Part shown: positions 50,643 through 59,061 of the stretch, one piece after another | Position numbering within the stretch: the stretch's first letter is position 1 | Layout of the letters: the number at the start of each line of letters is the position of its first letter | NCBI RefSeq assembly: GCF_900117445.1 | Contig: NZ_FPEJ01000003.1 | Span: forward strand, 186,001 to 250,000 | Direction of reading: 5' to 3' | DNA length: 64,000 nt | Source of the DNA: Hyphomicrobium sp. NDB2Meth4 | GTDB lineage: Bacteria; Pseudomonadota; Alphaproteobacteria; Rhizobiales; Hyphomicrobiaceae | Program-made: the position numbers and the translations under genes | Notes under the pieces: model-generated | Told to the model about the DNA's origin: nothing | Database searches by the model: none | The model's input: only the letters and a program-made list of their open reading frames with translations

Positions 50643-51056
50643 TCACCCAGAGATGCGGTCCGTGCAAGCGCGGCAGCGGCCACGCAATTCGAGCGTCATG
50701 CGCTCGACAGCGAACTTGGACTTACGCGCCCACGCCGCCAGGCGCTCGACCGCGCCGGGTTCGTCGAACTCCGACACCGTCCCACAGTCATTGCAGATGG
50801 CGAACACTGCCGTGCCCTCATGGCTGGGGTGCCGGCAGGCAACGAAGGCGTTGATCGATTCCAGCCGGTGTGCCTGCCCGTCGGCGATCAGCCGGTCGAG
50901 CGAACGATAGACGGTCTGTGGCGCAAGGCTGGCCTTCTCGCGCAACTCCTCGATCAGCTCGTAAGCACTCACGGGGCGGCCGACGTCGCGCAGCGCATCG
51001 GCAATCATCTTGTCCTGCTCCGGGGCAGCACGGCGCTTTGGCAGCTTGCGCGTCAT
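50643..51056 (-). CDS. zur: Fur-family zinc uptake regulator Zur
   Basis: 137 residues. Winged-helix domain (EQDKMIADALRDVGRPVSAYELIEELREKASLAPQTVYRSLDRLIADG) followed by the Fur dimer domain with the structural zinc site: CNDCG and CRAC pairs, and the regulatory-site histidines in ACRHPSHEGT. The short C-terminus and CxxC layout are Zur-like rather than Fur-like. Zinc-loaded Zur would repress the ZnuD-like receptor just downstream on the same strand (212 bases away) and probably its own gene. Divergent from rplY. Confidence 0.87.
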   Translation of the reverse strand: MTRKLPKRRAAPEQDKMIADALRDVGRPVSAYELIEELREKASLAPQTVYRSLDRLIADGQAHRLESINAFVACRHPSHEGTAVFAICNDCGTVSEFDEPGAVERLAAWARKSKFAVERMTLELRGRCRACTDRISG

Positions 51057-51089
51057 CGATTCGTCCAGGCTTTTGCAGCTATGAATTGA

Positions 51090-51099
51090 ACTATAACAT
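51090..51099 (-). promoter_or_regulatory. Second ATGTTATA-type site, upstream of zur
   Basis: On the minus strand this reads ATGTTATAGT, sharing ATGTTATA with the receptor operator at 50456-50471, and lies 34 bases before the zur start. It lacks a clear inverted partner, so it is only a weak hint of autoregulation. Confidence 0.35.
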
Positions 51100-51326
51100 T
51101 AAAAGCGCGCGCTACGCATACAATGGCCGCCGATCGCCTTTATCGTCGAGCGCTCCCACAGCCGCAAGCCACGGGCCTCGCCGCCCCGGGTTAACCCTTC
51201 TGGCGAGCCGGATTTGGCAGCCCTCCGGACATTGCCAACCCCCCGCCCGAAGGCTATAAACCGCGCCATCTCAAGCAAAAACGCGTGAGACGGCGCCCGG
51301 CACCCTTGGAGGCCGCGCCGCGTGAT

Positions 51327-51351
51327 AGGGCCGCAAGGCCCTGATTCTTTT
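51327..51351 (+). promoter_or_regulatory. Attenuator-like hairpin in the rplY leader
   Basis: AGGGCC-GCAA-GGCCCT followed by GATTCTTTT has the shape of a small intrinsic terminator, ending one base before the TGGAGA ribosome-binding site of rplY. It could be an upstream transcript end or a leader control element for L25. Confidence 0.5.
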
Positions 51352-51363
51352 GGAGAAACAGCC

Positions 51364-52089
51364 ATGGCTCAGCAACCGATCGAGCTGAAAGCCACGGCGC
51401 GCCCGCGTGCCGGCAAGGGGGCCGCACGCCAAGCTCGTCGTGAAGGAAAAGTTCCAGCGGTCATTTATGGCAACGGCGAAACGCCCGTAGCCATCGCCCT
51501 CGACTACAACGACCTGTGGAGGCAGGTCCTCAAGGGCCACTTCACCTCCACCGTTCTCGACATCGACGTCGAAGGCACGAAGTCGCGCGTTATTCCGCGT
51601 GACCTTCAGGTTGACCCGGTGAAGGATCTGCCGGTGCACGTCGACTTCATGCGCATCGCCAGCGACGGCCGTATCCGCGTCGAGGTCCCCGTTCGCTTTG
51701 TCAACGACCAGGCCTCGCCCGGCCTGAAGCGCGGCGGCGTGCTCAACATCGTCCGTCACGATGTCGAAGTCATCTGCCCCTGGGATCACATCCCGCCATA
51801 CTTCGAGATCGACCTCACCGGGCTTGAGATCGGCCGCTCGATCCACGTCTCGACCATCGTCCTGCCGAAGGACGCCGAGCTCACCATCAAGGACCGCGAC
51901 TTCACCATCGCCACCATCGCCGGCGCAGTGAAGGAGTCCGAATCCGGCGCTGGTGCAGCTGCTGGCGACGCCGCCGCCGCTGCAGGCGCAGCCCCAGCCG
52001 CCAAGGCTGCTGCTCCTGCCGCCAAGGCCGGCGCTGCCCCTGCCGCCAAGGCTGCAGCTCCTGCTGCCAAGCCCGGCGCAAAGAAGTAA
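51364..52089 (+). CDS. rplY: 50S ribosomal protein L25 / general stress protein Ctc
   Basis: 241 residues of the long L25/Ctc form, which binds 5S rRNA in the central protuberance. The N-terminus (ELKATARPRAGKGAARQARREGKVPAVIYGNGE) is the L25 domain, followed by the Ctc beta domain (about residues 95-185). The C-terminal 45 residues are an Ala/Pro/Lys repeat (AAPAAKA units, about four copies) common in alphaproteobacterial L25. TGGAGAAACAGCC precedes the ATG. It is followed by pth after a stem-loop, the usual order in this class. Confidence 0.96.
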   Translation: MAQQPIELKATARPRAGKGAARQARREGKVPAVIYGNGETPVAIALDYNDLWRQVLKGHFTSTVLDIDVEGTKSRVIPRDLQVDPVKDLPVHVDFMRIASDGRIRVEVPVRFVNDQASPGLKRGGVLNIVRHDVEVICPWDHIPPYFEIDLTGLEIGRSIHVSTIVLPKDAELTIKDRDFTIATIAGAVKESESGAGAAAGDAAAAAGAAPAAKAAAPAAKAGAAPAAKAAAPAAKPGAKK

Positions 52090-52096
52090 TCGAACT

Positions 52097-52122
52097 GCGG
52101 GCGCGGCTCAGGCTGCGCCCGC
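52097..52122 (+). terminator. Stem-loop between rplY and pth
   Basis: GCGGGCGC (52097-52104) pairs perfectly with GCGCCCGC (52115-52122) around a 10-base loop and is followed by ATTCCTCT. It may partly terminate or process the rplY-pth transcript. Confidence 0.6.
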
Positions 52123-52140
52123 ATTCCTCTGCGCGGGGCG

Positions 52141-52875
52141 ATGCCAATGAAGCTGTTCGTTGGATTGGGAAACCCAGGCGCAGAATACGCACGCCACCGC
52201 CACAACGTGGGCTTCATGGCCCTCGACAAGATTGCCGACGCGCATGGCTTCAGCGCGTGGCGCAAGCGCTTCCAAGGCGAGACCGCGGAAGGCACGATCG
52301 GCGGCGAACGCGTCGTTCTTCTGAAACCAGCAACCTACATGAACGAGAGCGGCCGTGCCGTCGGCGAGGCCGCGCGCTTCCTCAAAATTCCGCTCGAGGA
52401 CATCTACGTCTTCCACGACGAGATAGACCTCGCCCCTTCCAAGCTGAAAGTTAAGTCCGGCGGCGGCAATGCCGGCCACAACGGACTGCGTTCGATCTCT
52501 GCCCACATGGGCAACGACTACACGCGCGTTCGCATCGGCGTCGGCCATCCCGGAGCCAAGGAAGCTGTCGCCCGTTACGTGCTGCACGACTTCGCCAAGG
52601 TCGAGTATACTTGGCTCGATCCTATGCTGGACGCCATGGCCGATGCAGCGCCGTTTCTCGCCAAGGGAGACAGCGCACGCTTTCTCTCCAACGTCGCCCT
52701 CAAGATGAACGCGGACGACGAGCCGGAAACGACGCCCGCGAAAGCCTCCGCCTCGCCGAAGCCCAAGCCCGCACCGCGAAATCCACATCCCGCTGGCGAG
52801 CGTCAGTCGAAACGTGCCACCGCACTTGCTGATAACTTGAAAAAGTGGCTTGCCGGACGCGGCGACAAGGAATGA
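52141..52875 (+). CDS. pth: Peptidyl-tRNA hydrolase
   Basis: 244 residues, longer than the usual 190 because of a Lys/Pro/Ala-rich C-terminal extension (from about residue 190). It cleaves peptidyl-tRNA released from stalled ribosomes. The catalytic segment [20 protein letters not shown] holds the catalytic His (H21 from this Met) and Asn; [10 protein letters not shown] and the lid VFHDEIDL follow. An internal ATG at 52147 is the family-like start; 52141 follows a GGGG. rplY-pth gene order is normal, but ychF, often next, is 9.7 kb away. Confidence 0.95.
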   Translation: MPMKLFVGLGNPGAEYARHRHNVGFMALDKIADAHGFSAWRKRFQGETAEGTIGGERVVLLKPATYMNESGRAVGEAARFLKIPLEDIYVFHDEIDLAPSKLKVKSGGGNAGHNGLRSISAHMGNDYTRVRIGVGHPGAKEAVARYVLHDFAKVEYTWLDPMLDAMADAAPFLAKGDSARFLSNVALKMNADDEPETTPAKASASPKPKPAPRNPHPAGERQSKRATALADNLKKWLAGRGDKE

Positions 52876-52923
52876 TGTCTCGGCCGTCTTGAAGACGAGC
52901 ACGGGAGCGCTTATTCCCCCCGC

Positions 52924-53850
52924 ATGACCGCCATCATATCGATCAAAGATCTGTCGAAGACATATGCCGGCGGCTTTCAGGCGCTGAAGCGTGTCGACCT
53001 CGATATCGAGCGCGGCGAGATTTTCGCCCTTCTCGGTCCCAACGGCGCGGGCAAAACCACGCTGATCTCCATCATCTGCGGGCTCGTCAATCCGACGACC
53101 GGATCCGTCACCGTCGATGGCGGCGACATCAAACGCGACTATCGCCGCGTCCGCGAGATGATCGGCCTCGTCCCGCAAGAGCTGACCACGGATCACTTCG
53201 AGACCGTATGGAATGCGGTATCATTCAGCCGCGGCCTGTTCGGCAAGGCACCCAATCCCGGCTACATCGAGAAAATCCTTCGCGCCCTTTCGCTATGGGA
53301 GAAGAAGGACAACCGCATCATGGAGCTTTCGGGCGGCATGAAGCGGCGCCTCCTGATTGCCAAAGCTCTCTCGCACGAGCCCTCGATTCTGTTCCTCGAC
53401 GAGCCGACCGCCGGCGTCGACGTCGAGCTGCGCAAGGACATGTGGCAGGTGGTGCGCGATCTGCGCGCAGCAGGCGTCACCATCATCCTCACTACGCACT
53501 ACATCGAGGAAGCCGAGGAGATGGCCGACCGCGTCGGCGTCATCACCAAGGGTGAATTGATCATCGTCGAAGACAAGGCCGAGCTGATGCGCAAGCTCGG
53601 CAAGAAGCAGCTCACTTTGCAGCTCAGCGCGCCGCTGTCCGAAATTCCGGGCGCACTCGCCAAGCACGAGCTCGAGCTGTCCAACGGCGGGAACACGCTG
53701 ACCTACACCTATGATACCCGCGCCGGCCGCACCGGCATCACCTCGCTGCTCGATGATATGCGCTCAGCCGGCATCGGCTTCTCCGATCTCGACACCACGC
53801 AATCTTCGCTCGAAGACATCTTCGTCGATCTCGTCAGGAGCAAGAAATGA
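52924..53850 (+). CDS. ABC-2 type exporter ATPase
   Basis: 308 residues. Walker [11 protein letters not shown], signature LSGGMKRR, Walker [12 protein letters not shown] and the switch [12 protein letters not shown] define an ABC-2 type (NodI/DrrA-like) ATPase; the C-terminal ~80 residues are the accessory domain of this group. It overlaps the permease gene by four bases (ATGA). Such two-gene systems export lipids, polysaccharides or drugs, but nothing nearby identifies the cargo. Confidence 0.95.
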   Translation: MTAIISIKDLSKTYAGGFQALKRVDLDIERGEIFALLGPNGAGKTTLISIICGLVNPTTGSVTVDGGDIKRDYRRVREMIGLVPQELTTDHFETVWNAVSFSRGLFGKAPNPGYIEKILRALSLWEKKDNRIMELSGGMKRRLLIAKALSHEPSILFLDEPTAGVDVELRKDMWQVVRDLRAAGVTIILTTHYIEEAEEMADRVGVITKGELIIVEDKAELMRKLGKKQLTLQLSAPLSEIPGALAKHELELSNGGNTLTYTYDTRAGRTGITSLLDDMRSAGIGFSDLDTTQSSLEDIFVDLVRSKK

Positions 53851-54608
53851 ACCTGCACGCGATCAAAGCCATCTACATGTTCGAGATGTCGCGCGCCATG
53901 CGCACGGTCATGCAGAGCATTATCTCGCCTGTGATCTCGACCTCGCTCTATTTCATCGTATTCGGCGCGGCCATCGGCTCCCGTATCCAGCACATCGAAG
54001 GCATCAGCTACGGCGCCTTCATCGTGCCGGGCCTCATCATGCTGCAGCTCTTGACGCAATCGATCTCCAACGCAGCGTTCGGCATCTATTTCCCGCGCTT
54101 CACGGGAACCATCTACGAAGTGCTTACGGCCCCGATCTCGCCGCTCGAGATCACCCTCGGCTACGTCGGAGCAGCGGCCACCAAGTCGATCGCGCTCGGC
54201 CTCATTATCCTCGCTACCGCCGCCGTATTCGTCGATCTGCACATCGCCCATCCGCTGGCGATGCTGGCATTCCTCGTGCTGACAGCGCTGACGTTTTCCC
54301 TGCTCGGCTTCATCATCGGCATCTGGGCCGACGGCTTCGAGAAATTGCAGGTCATTCCTCTGCTCGTTATCACGCCACTGACATTCTTGGGTGGCACCTT
54401 CTATTCGATCAACATGCTTCCGCCGTTCTGGCAAAAGGTGACGCTATTCAACCCCGTGGTCTATCTCGTCAGCGGATTTCGCTGGAGCTTCTATGGTGTT
54501 GCAGACGTCAACATCTTCGCCAGCTTGGGCATGACGGCGCTGTTTCTGCTTATCTGCCTGGGGGTTATCTGGCGCATCTTCAGCACGGGCTACCGTCTCA
54601 AGACCTGA
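53847..54608 (+). CDS. ABC-2 type permease
   Basis: 253 residues with six membrane segments, NodJ/ABC2_membrane type. The conserved loop [24 protein letters not shown] and the segment [25 protein letters not shown] are characteristic. It is coupled to the ATPase gene by a four-base overlap and forms a minimal exporter of two half-transporter subunits per gene product. A 110-base gap to the next gene holds no clear terminator. Confidence 0.94.
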   Translation: MNLHAIKAIYMFEMSRAMRTVMQSIISPVISTSLYFIVFGAAIGSRIQHIEGISYGAFIVPGLIMLQLLTQSISNAAFGIYFPRFTGTIYEVLTAPISPLEITLGYVGAAATKSIALGLIILATAAVFVDLHIAHPLAMLAFLVLTALTFSLLGFIIGIWADGFEKLQVIPLLVITPLTFLGGTFYSINMLPPFWQKVTLFNPVVYLVSGFRWSFYGVADVNIFASLGMTALFLLICLGVIWRIFSTGYRLKT

Positions 54609-54718
54609 CATTCGCCCGCATCCAAGCTTGCGCAAGCAACGGCGAGAGGCCACTGTAACCACGCGTCGCCCGGGGGGCGTTCTACGCGCGGTGGTTGGCA
54701 TCGACAGGGGAGCGACAC

Positions 54719-55066
54719 ATGAACGGTATCATCAATTCCATCGTCCAGTTTCTGCAGCAGGGCATCGCCGCGATCTTCAGGTTCCTGCAGCTCATCTGGA
54801 CGTGGTCGTTCGGTCAGATCGTCTCGATTTTCTCGTCCGACTGGCAGGCCTTGCCGATCTGGAAGATCGTCATCCTCGTCGTCGCGCTGGTGGCCATCGC
54901 CTACATTCTCTATCGCGCCGCGCTCGTGCTCTGGTCCGGCGTCGTCGCCCTATTCCAGGCCTTCGTCGCGCTGCTCAGCACATTCGTTTCCGTGTTGCCG
55001 CAGATCGTCATCGCCGGCTTGATTGCCTTCGGCGCCGGTTACGTCATCCAGCACGTAAATTTCTGA
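54719..55066 (+). CDS. Hypothetical multi-segment membrane protein
   Basis: 115 residues. About three hydrophobic stretches: 5-25 (amphipathic), 44-66 (PIWKIVILVVALVAIAYILY) and 70-112 (LWSGVVALFQAFVALLSTFV, VLPQIVIAGLIAFGAGYVI). AGGGGAG lies eight bases before the ATG at 54719. No family is recognised. The next gene, also a membrane protein, follows after 58 bases, so the two may be coexpressed. Confidence 0.65.
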   Translation: MNGIINSIVQFLQQGIAAIFRFLQLIWTWSFGQIVSIFSSDWQALPIWKIVILVVALVAIAYILYRAALVLWSGVVALFQAFVALLSTFVSVLPQIVIAGLIAFGAGYVIQHVNF

Positions 55067-55124
55067 GCCTGACGACAGCGCAGCGCTTCGCTTTCGTATC
55101 TCGCGTCCCACTAGGATTTGCGCC

Positions 55125-56042
55125 ATGCCCGACCTGCTCACCGGCCTGCAATGGTACGCCATTGGAGCCTTCGTCACCGGCTTTGTCTTGTCGTGGATCG
55201 TCTGCGCCGTTTCTGTTCCCGCGGACGCACTCGTCGACCCGGACGACGAGGATCCTCGGCGCAGCCTCTTCTGGTGGCTACGACGCGGCTATCGCGTTTA
55301 CGATAAGGGCACTGGCTGGTGGGACCGCGTCTCCTGGTTCCTCGGTCTTTTCAAGACCAACGCAGGCGTCGCCATGCTCGTTGGCACCACGGCGGTCGGC
55401 GGCACCTACACAGCTCTAGAAATCCGTCATCGGGTCATTGAGCCGATGAAAATGGAAACCGCGGCCATCAAGCCCGAGGTCGAGCCCGAGATGCGGCAGA
55501 CCCGCAACTCCACGGTGTTCGCAATCGAGGGCAAGGACAAAGCCGGACGCACGGGCTCGTTTGATGTCGTAGTTCTGAACAAGAGCTTCCTTTGGGTGCG
55601 CGGCAGCTCCGATGACCTCGAAAAAGATGGACAAACCATTCCCCGCGCAGATGTTGCGGCTGCCGTTCTAGACGATGAGGTGCGCACTGCGCTGTCCGAC
55701 GCGAAGGAAGTGATCACGGTCGGCACCGCCTCTCAGGAGGGCAACGCCGCCGAGGAGGTCGCCCGCGCCGAGCGCCGTGCCAAACAAGCCGCAGCGCTGG
55801 TTTCCACCGCCGTCGCGCAGAACGTGCCGATCTACACGCTGAACCTCGGCCAATACCGCGAACCCTGCGCCGATTGCGAGACCGGCGGCACCAGCTGGCA
55901 GCGGCCGTTCATTGTCATCGCCGTCAAGCAGTCGGACCCCGGCACCAACATCGGCGAAGCGCTTGCCGACGCTATGAGCGGCAAAGAGAAATTGCCCAGC
56001 CCCACGAGCTATTCCACCTTCGCGCTCACGCAGTTCCGCTGA
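55125..56042 (+). CDS. Membrane protein with OmpA-like C-terminal region
   Basis: 305 residues. Two membrane segments (about 10-30 and 85-102) flank a short cytoplasmic loop. The C-terminal half contains VITVGTASQEGNAAEEVARAERRAKQAAALV followed by VPIYTLNLGQYREPC, which follows the strand-helix-strand pattern of OmpA-like peptidoglycan-binding domains (VxGHTD...ALSERRAxAV), but the acidic ligand position is lost. An additional CADC pair is present. A peptidoglycan-facing or stress role is possible; the assignment is tentative. Confidence 0.6.
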   Translation: MPDLLTGLQWYAIGAFVTGFVLSWIVCAVSVPADALVDPDDEDPRRSLFWWLRRGYRVYDKGTGWWDRVSWFLGLFKTNAGVAMLVGTTAVGGTYTALEIRHRVIEPMKMETAAIKPEVEPEMRQTRNSTVFAIEGKDKAGRTGSFDVVVLNKSFLWVRGSSDDLEKDGQTIPRADVAAAVLDDEVRTALSDAKEVITVGTASQEGNAAEEVARAERRAKQAAALVSTAVAQNVPIYTLNLGQYREPCADCETGGTSWQRPFIVIAVKQSDPGTNIGEALADAMSGKEKLPSPTSYSTFALTQFR

Positions 56043-56057
56043 GGCGCAACTGCCGCG

Positions 56058-57398
56058 CTATCCGGCCGGCAGGTTGATGACAACGCGCAGGCCGCCCGCC
56101 GGCGACTGGTCTAGCGCAATCGTGCCGCCGTGCGCTTCAACGATCTGCTTTGCGATCGCGAGCCCCAATCCGCTGCCACCCGTCTCTCGGCTGCGTGACG
56201 TCTCGCGCCGGTAAAACGGCTCCAGCACCAGCGCGCGCTCCGCCTCGGGAATCCCGGGTCCCTTGTCATCGACCGTAATGCGCCATCCCTCATGCCGGGC
56301 ACTGACGGTGATGTCCGGTGCACTCCCGCCATAGCGAACTGCGTTGTCGACGAGATTTGTGAACAGCCGGCGCAGGGCAACCGGATCCGCTCGCATCATC
56401 AGCGCGCCTGCTGGCGTGGTGAGACTGACGCCCGAATAATCCTGCACCACGATCCGCAAGACCTCGCCGAGGTCCACGTCGTTGAGTTGTCTTTCCGGCG
56501 CCATGCCCCGCGTCACTGCGAGCGCATCGTCGATCAGCGCCGTCATTTCGTCGAGGTCGCGCTCTGCCCGGGCACGCTGGTCGCCACCTTCAATCATCTC
56601 AGCGCGCAGTTTCAGACGCGTGATGTACGTCTTGAGGTCGTGTGATACGGCCCCCAACAGGACGGTTCGTCCCTTGATCAGCGTTGCGATGCGCTCCTGC
56701 ATGCGGTTGACCTCTTCGATCAGCCGCCGCAGCTCTGGAGCCCCACGTAGCGCGACACGATTGGGTTGCCCATCACGCGCAAAGCGCGCCACCGACCCCG
56801 ACAACGCCTTCAGAGGCCGTGCCTCTCGCCATACGGCAAATAGCGCCGCTATGCCCACCAGAGATCCAAGCACGCCCACCCAGAAACCTGGCGGCATTCC
56901 GAACAGGCGCCGTGCAATCTCTCCGCGCGTTTCGAACACTGCATACCCGCCGCCTTTCAATCCAACCGCCACGCGCAGTGGAAACTGCGCCAGCCGCCAC
57001 AACTTTCCGCGCCCAAGCTGCCAATCGCCTATCGCATCCGGATCAGCCGTCGCAATGATTTCGCGGCTGCCCAGCGCTCCGACGTAACGATTTATCAGCC
57101 ACTCGATCCCGCGCAGTCGTCGAATATCGGCGGGCACTTCGGGCGCGTTCGGCGACAGGCTGACGTACAGGGTGTCGGTGCTGACGGCCGCCAGAACTGT
57201 CTGTCGCTGCACCTCGTCCGACTTCTCCAGAAGATCGACGATCGCCGCCATCTGGTGCGGCAATGGCAATGCCGACGGCAGGGGAGCGATCGGGGACCGC
57301 GATACGTAGCTCAGCCCCGCTCCCAGCGCCCACAGCGCGACCAGCGCCAGCATTAGGATAGCCGATACGCGTCCGACGAAACCGAGCCGTCCGAACAC
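56058..57398 (-). CDS. Sensor histidine kinase with altered H-box
   Basis: 446 residues. An N-terminal membrane segment (about 10-30), a periplasmic domain of about 140 residues, a second segment (about 172-192, WVGVLGSLVGIAALFAVW), HAMP, then phosphoacceptor and HATPase domains (FTNLVDNAVRYGG, VDDKGPGIP, GSGLGLAIAKQIVEAHGG). The H-box reads SHDLKTYITRLKLRAEM: the usual proline is tyrosine (H253, Y258). The GTG start follows the response regulator stop directly, with an AGGAGGTG site, so the pair is translationally coupled. The signal is unknown. Confidence 0.92.
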   Translation of the reverse strand: MFGRLGFVGRVSAILMLALVALWALGAGLSYVSRSPIAPLPSALPLPHQMAAIVDLLEKSDEVQRQTVLAAVSTDTLYVSLSPNAPEVPADIRRLRGIEWLINRYVGALGSREIIATADPDAIGDWQLGRGKLWRLAQFPLRVAVGLKGGGYAVFETRGEIARRLFGMPPGFWVGVLGSLVGIAALFAVWREARPLKALSGSVARFARDGQPNRVALRGAPELRRLIEEVNRMQERIATLIKGRTVLLGAVSHDLKTYITRLKLRAEMIEGGDQRARAERDLDEMTALIDDALAVTRGMAPERQLNDVDLGEVLRIVVQDYSGVSLTTPAGALMMRADPVALRRLFTNLVDNAVRYGGSAPDITVSARHEGWRITVDDKGPGIPEAERALVLEPFYRRETSRSRETGGSGLGLAIAKQIVEAHGGTIALDQSPAGGLRVVINLPAG

Positions 57399-58097
57399 TC
57401 ACACCTCCTCGACGCGCGCGGAAAGCATGTAGCCCGCGTTGCGGAGTGTCTTGAACAGCGGCGTTTCACCGATGTCGACTTTCTTGCGCAGCCGGCTGAT
57501 CTGCACATCGATGGTGCGGTCGAACGTGTCCGCGCGCCGCCCGCGCGTCCAGTCCATCAGCTGCTCGCGCGACAAGACGCGCCCCGGCCGCGTGACGAAA
57601 CACTCGAGTAGATCGAACTCCGCGCTCGTCAGGTCGATGACGGCCTCACCGCGGGCAACGGTGCGCGTATCGAGATCGACCGTCATGTCGCCGATCTTGA
57701 ATTGCCGTTTTGCGATTGGCGCCGGCTCGTTGCGTCTCAGGATCGCCCTGATCCGGGCCACCAGCTCGCGCGGATTGAAAGGCTTCGGCAGATAATCGTC
57801 CGCGCCCAGCTCCAACCCGACGATGCGATCGACGTCCTCGCCGCGTGCTGTCAGCATGAGGATCGGCACCCGCGATGCGGCACGGAGCCTTCGGCAGATG
57901 GAAAGCCCATCTTCCCCGGGCAGCATCACGTCGAGCACGATGAGGTCCGGCTCGCCGAACACCGCCAGATACCGGTCGAGCGCGGAAGCACCATCACCGA
58001 CCTCCGCTCGGAACCCCTGCTTGCGCAAATAGCCCTGTACCAGAGACCGGATCTCCGGATCGTCCTCGATGACAAGAATGTTCGGCCGCTCGCTCAT
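57399..58097 (-). CDS. OmpR-family response regulator
   Basis: 232 residues. Receiver (NILVIEDDPEIRSLVQGYL, aspartate in LIVLDVMLPGEDG, MLTARG, YLPKPF) and winged-helix DNA-binding domain (LTSAEFDLLECFVTRPGRVLSREQLMD, DRTIDVQISRLRKKV). It is the first gene of a two-gene operon with the kinase downstream. An ATG at 58097 gives the standard start; the frame continues to 58133. A QseB/OmpR-like role is likely; the target genes are not evident. Confidence 0.93.
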   Translation of the reverse strand: MSERPNILVIEDDPEIRSLVQGYLRKQGFRAEVGDGASALDRYLAVFGEPDLIVLDVMLPGEDGLSICRRLRAASRVPILMLTARGEDVDRIVGLELGADDYLPKPFNPRELVARIRAILRRNEPAPIAKRQFKIGDMTVDLDTRTVARGEAVIDLTSAEFDLLECFVTRPGRVLSREQLMDWTRGRRADTFDRTIDVQISRLRKKVDIGETPLFKTLRNAGYMLSARVEEV

Positions 58098-58260
58098 GGA
58101 GACGATGTGAAGGAACATCGCCCACTCTGGCAAGTCCAGCGCCCGGCACGGTTACAAAACGAAAAACTGGCCCCAGCTTCTCGCAACACCCCAGCAAAAC
58201 TGAGCCCGCATCTTCTCCTCGTCGCGCCACCCCGGCGCTTGGTTAAATGGAGAAGACGTC

Positions 58261-58575
58261 ATGATCCTATCGAAGTCTCACCTTACCGCCGTCTGCACGG
58301 CCACCCTGCTGCTGGCTGCCGCTGCCACTGTCGCGGAGGCTGGCTGGTCACGATCGGGTGGCGGAACGGGCCCCAATGGCCGCAGCTGGTCGCGGTCGGG
58401 CTCCTGCGCTAATGGCGCGTGCTCCTCGCATCGCAGCTACACCGGCCCCAACGGTGGAACCGTAAGCCGCAGCGGAGCCTCCAGCTGCGCCAACGGCACC
58501 TGCGGCTCTTCGGCAACCTGGAGCGGACCCAACGGAAACGCCGTAACGCGCAGTGGCTCAGTCACGCGCTACTGA
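58261..58575 (+). CDS. Small exported Ser/Gly-rich repeat protein
   Basis: 104 residues. Signal peptide (HLTAVCTATLLLAAAATVAEA), then a mature protein of repeated TGPNG-xx-x-SRSG units with interposed CANG-x-C: GGGTGPNGRSWSRSG, SYTGPNGGTVSRSG, TWSGPNGNAVTRSG, and CANGACSS and SCANGTCGSS. These are two to three copies of a short repeat with paired cysteines, of the kind found in small secreted Hyphomicrobiales proteins of unknown function. GGAG precedes the ATG. It may bind a surface polymer; no evidence decides. Confidence 0.75.
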   Translation: MILSKSHLTAVCTATLLLAAAATVAEAGWSRSGGGTGPNGRSWSRSGSCANGACSSHRSYTGPNGGTVSRSGASSCANGTCGSSATWSGPNGNAVTRSGSVTRY

Positions 58576-58642
58576 TCCGGCGTGCGGCGGGGAAGTGGGG
58601 CCCGCCGGTCCCTTCAACAAGCCTTCTGCAACGGATTGCACC

Positions 58643-58972
58643 ATGCGCAACGCTGTCGTCGCAACGTCACTCGCCCTCGCAACGCTCTTCGCCACGACGA
58701 GCGCGACCCTCGCCCAATCGTCGCCACCGCTGACTGAAGCCGATATCTCCGCACTCGCCCACAATCCTGCAATCAAAGCTGCCGCCTCGGCTTGCTCCGA
58801 CGATCGCTGGCGGCTCTGCCCGGCAGTCATGCCCGGCGGCGGTCGCATCGTCCGTTGCCTCGCCGCCAATCCCGATGCGCTCAGCCCCGGATGCCGAGCT
58901 GCAATTCTCAAGGCGCGTGACCAGGTGGCCGCCACCCGAGACGGCAACGCTTCTCCCCCACCGGCTAAATAG
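58643..58972 (+). CDS. Exported protein with GLG1-like cysteine-rich repeat
   Basis: 109 residues. Signal peptide MRNAVVATSLALATLFATTSATLAQ, then one repeat similar to the cysteine-rich GLG1 type: ACSDDRWRLCPAVMPGGGRIVRCLAANPDALSPGCRAAI, with four cysteines. In this family C-x(7)-C-x(11)-C and C pairs form disulfides. It follows the repeat protein gene by 67 bases in the same direction. The function is unknown. Confidence 0.7.
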   Translation: MRNAVVATSLALATLFATTSATLAQSSPPLTEADISALAHNPAIKAAASACSDDRWRLCPAVMPGGGRIVRCLAANPDALSPGCRAAILKARDQVAATRDGNASPPPAK

Positions 58973-59061
58973 CCGGTGCGCGCGCAGGTTCAGGTTTGAC
59001 AGCTCCTTTCCTGCACCTGCGCGCACCCCCGTCAGTCGATCAGCTTCGAAAAGGTTGCGCC

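Larger units (their letters stand above)
51057..51363. other. Divergent region between zur and rplY
   Basis: This 307-base gap has no gene. It holds the zur promoter with the ATGTTATA-like site near 51090-51099 and the rplY promoter and leader. A small terminator-like hairpin lies at 51327-51351, just before the rplY ribosome-binding site. Confidence 0.55.
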
